Shown: in pieces, positions 62,104 to 64,000 of the stretch
Numbering within the stretch: the stretch's first letter is position 1
Layout: each line of letters begins with the position of its first letter
Assembly: GCA_007844125.1 (NCBI GenBank)
Contig: CM017556.1
Span: forward strand, 22,960,954 to 23,024,953
DNA from: Sinonovacula constricta
Lineage: Eukaryota > Mollusca > Bivalvia > Cardiida > Solecurtidae
Direction: 5' to 3'
Length of the DNA: 64,000 nt
The notes under the pieces: model-generated
What the model was told of the DNA's origin: nothing
The model's input: the letters and a program-made list of their open reading frames with translations, nothing else
Database searches by the model: none
Translations under genes and position numbers: made by a program

Positions 62104-63528
62104 TTAATGACATGATCTTTGCGTAAACAACGAAAATGGACAGTATGTATACAATATATACATAAATATGTCTGCTTTTACGTCCAGCCGTTATGCTTCA
62201 GACATATGCCAATATTTAGTTAATGTGGCGTCCTGACACCTTTAAAACTGTGAATCTTGTCACAAGATGACATAAAAGGCGCCACATTTAGCGTTATCTC
62301 TTTTACTTTGATTTCCCAGTGGAACAGCCAAATAAAAAATTCGTAAGACGTCCAAAATCAGACATATTTCTTTTAATGTGAATTACTACATGCAACATGA
62401 CGCAGAAAGGTACAATTTACAATATTTACATTAAAATATTATTTTTTTACAAAAAAAAAACAACAACACTTTTCATACATGCGCGATGTTGTATATGACT
62501 AGATTATGAATTTTGACACTGCATTAGTTGTAACAGAAAGACACACATCTTGGATATTCGTAACACCTATGTCATCATCGTTGCTAGCTGCATATTGTCG
62601 CAACTGAGGTTATTTTTAACGCTGAACATGTGTATTCGCAGATATTATTTAGGGCCGGATTGTACAGATAGATATACGTTTTAATTAATAAAATCGTTGG
62701 TCCATACTTGTTTTACCATTTACTTGATGAAACTATACCGTTTAATATGGAATTAATAATGGACAGTATATATAGTTTCTTTTCTTTGAAGGGTTATGTA
62801 TCCTAGAAATACGGTATATTTCATTGGTATTAAAAAACTTTCTTTAATTTTGGATACAGATGTAAATCAACAATGCCTAACAAGCATATTGTCTTTTACT
62901 GCTTATTCGTTAAAAATAAAACATAGACTGAAAAGAATTAAAAATGCATTCGATAAAAAATAAGTTGTCAATATACTCGCAGTACTTTAAGTCAAACTCG
63001 TTTCGCAATAAGATACATGCTTGCCAATCAAAAAGAAAAACCTTAGGATTATTCATTATTCATTACTTGTTTGTTCATGCATGCTATTAAAACAGTTTAT
63101 ATAAGGTCGAGGACACATTCACACACAAAACACATACTTACATTTAGTAAAACAAAAACGATATATTTAAAGACTGGCTAGTAATCAAAAGAAAACAAAA
63201 CACATCAAAACGATAGAAATTCGCAACAAATTAAAAAAGTGAAAAAATTGTATCATGCATATAAGCTTTAAAGGAAACGTACCTCGACAGTTGATTTTTG
63301 CTTAGGCTATATGGTGAATTTGTTACGAATTAACGCCAGATATTACAAACTGTTAAAACACACATTGTTCAACTTCAAGATATCATTTAATCAAATCAAA
63401 CAAGGCTCTTGCATAACTGGATTAGAAGGGAAGAAATGAGTGCAGAGCTCTATTATTTCTTAAGACTAACGTTGAAACACTCGCTTTAATGTGTAAATGT
63501 GCCACAAAACATGTTGACTATCAGGAGA

Positions 63529-64000
63529 TTACACTATGTCCTTGAAACTGATAAATTTAATGTTATTTTCGGCATAAAACTTCTTCTTGGTTTCATGCAT
63601 AAGTATATACATCTCATGTTCCCTTTCCTGGGACACGGAAAAGTCGTCCGGACCGTCGCCACACCCTCCAGCAATGCCAGATTTGTAGCGTCATAAGTTC
63701 ACAGATAATTTCCTAGTGACGGAAAGGATTTTTATTCTTCACAGGAGGCTGATCTTGGGAGCTCAATCGAGCCTCAAATGTGTAAAATGCATCAGGAAAG
63801 ACTCCTGTAAATGGTCAAAGTTCATGTCATTTGCTATTGCCTTTAGCCCAGGAAAAGCAGGAAACCATATCCAGTGCGAGGTCAGCTTCCGAGCTGCCTG
63901 GATAGACTGTTTAACTACTTCTTTCATGAATGCGGTTAGGGACTTATCGATAAATGTATGTGAAGCAATCTCCTCCACATAGCTTTTAATACTTCAGTTA
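63529..64000 (-). pseudogene. YDJC: Broken duplicate of the YDJC-like deacetylase (continues past the window)
   Basis: Aligns with the C-terminal half of the intact gene at 54349-55281. Lesions are: a net 25-base loss near 63981 that removes the residues between EVLK and VEEIASH; a one-base loss near 63787 in the MSILDAF region; a CAG-to-TAG stop at 63713-63715; and an 8-base loss near 63688 that destroys the THPGYK motif with its conserved His. Short segments remain very similar to the parent (EEIASHTFID, MKEVV, IWFPAF), more so than flanking intergenic DNA, suggesting it was coding for some time after duplication. The N-terminal half lies beyond the window and cannot be assessed. Confidence 0.88.

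Larger units (their letters stand above)
58220..64000. repeat. Segmental duplication, copy B (transposon-free, broken YDJC), cut by window end
   Basis: Partner of copy A at 46.4-55.3 kb, in the same order and orientation. It lacks the piggyBac element and the 48.2-48.9 kb retroelement fragments, and has about 430 extra bases near 61.14-61.57 kb. Confidence 0.85.

Overview
This is a 64-kb piece of an AT-rich animal genome, most likely a bivalve mollusc. That placement is an inference: animal NADH-type glutamate synthase exons with short coding blocks and long introns, an animal YDJC-type carbohydrate deacetylase, a reverse-transcriptase family I associate with molluscs and cnidarians, and dense diverged repeats. 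There are no operons, no CRISPR array and no intact RNA gene that I can defend.

Layout. (1) 1-2082: the last three coding exons of a glutamate synthase gene on the + strand, with a tRNA-derived SINE-like copy in the first visible intron. (2) 2083-9.2 kb: 3' flank and intergenic DNA with a 24-bp minisatellite, tRNA-like fragments and a long imperfect hairpin. (3) 9.2-34.6 kb: three strongly diverged units of about 9-12 kb in tandem (about 9.5-21.5, 21.5-30.5 and 30.5-34.6 kb). I see no gene in them, but they carry an internal subrepeat of about 300 bp. (4) 34.7-46.4 kb: intergenic DNA with tRNA-like fragments, one possible orphan exon near 35.8-36.2 kb and retroelement debris. (5) 46.4 kb to the end: a second tandem segmental duplication (about 46.4-55.3 kb and about 58.2 to beyond 64 kb). 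Each copy ends in a minus-strand YDJC gene: the first is a complete single-exon ORF, the second is broken by several lesions. The first copy also holds a piggyBac transposase ORF that the second lacks, so the second shows what the locus looks like without the element.

Scattered through the window are at least eleven copies of a block of about 105 bp on both strands. Several copies are linked to the C-terminal tail of a reverse transcriptase that looks Penelope-like. The copies fall into two sequence subfamilies that keep a central palindrome while changing its bases.

The genes do not form a pathway. Glutamate synthase (nitrogen assimilation) and YDJC (sugar deacetylation) are unrelated neighbours. 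The most informative locus is the piggyBac insertion. Its right end is intact at a TTAA. Its left end, including the last zinc-binding part of the transposase, is gone, and the ORF now reads into flanking duplicated DNA, giving a chimeric protein tail.
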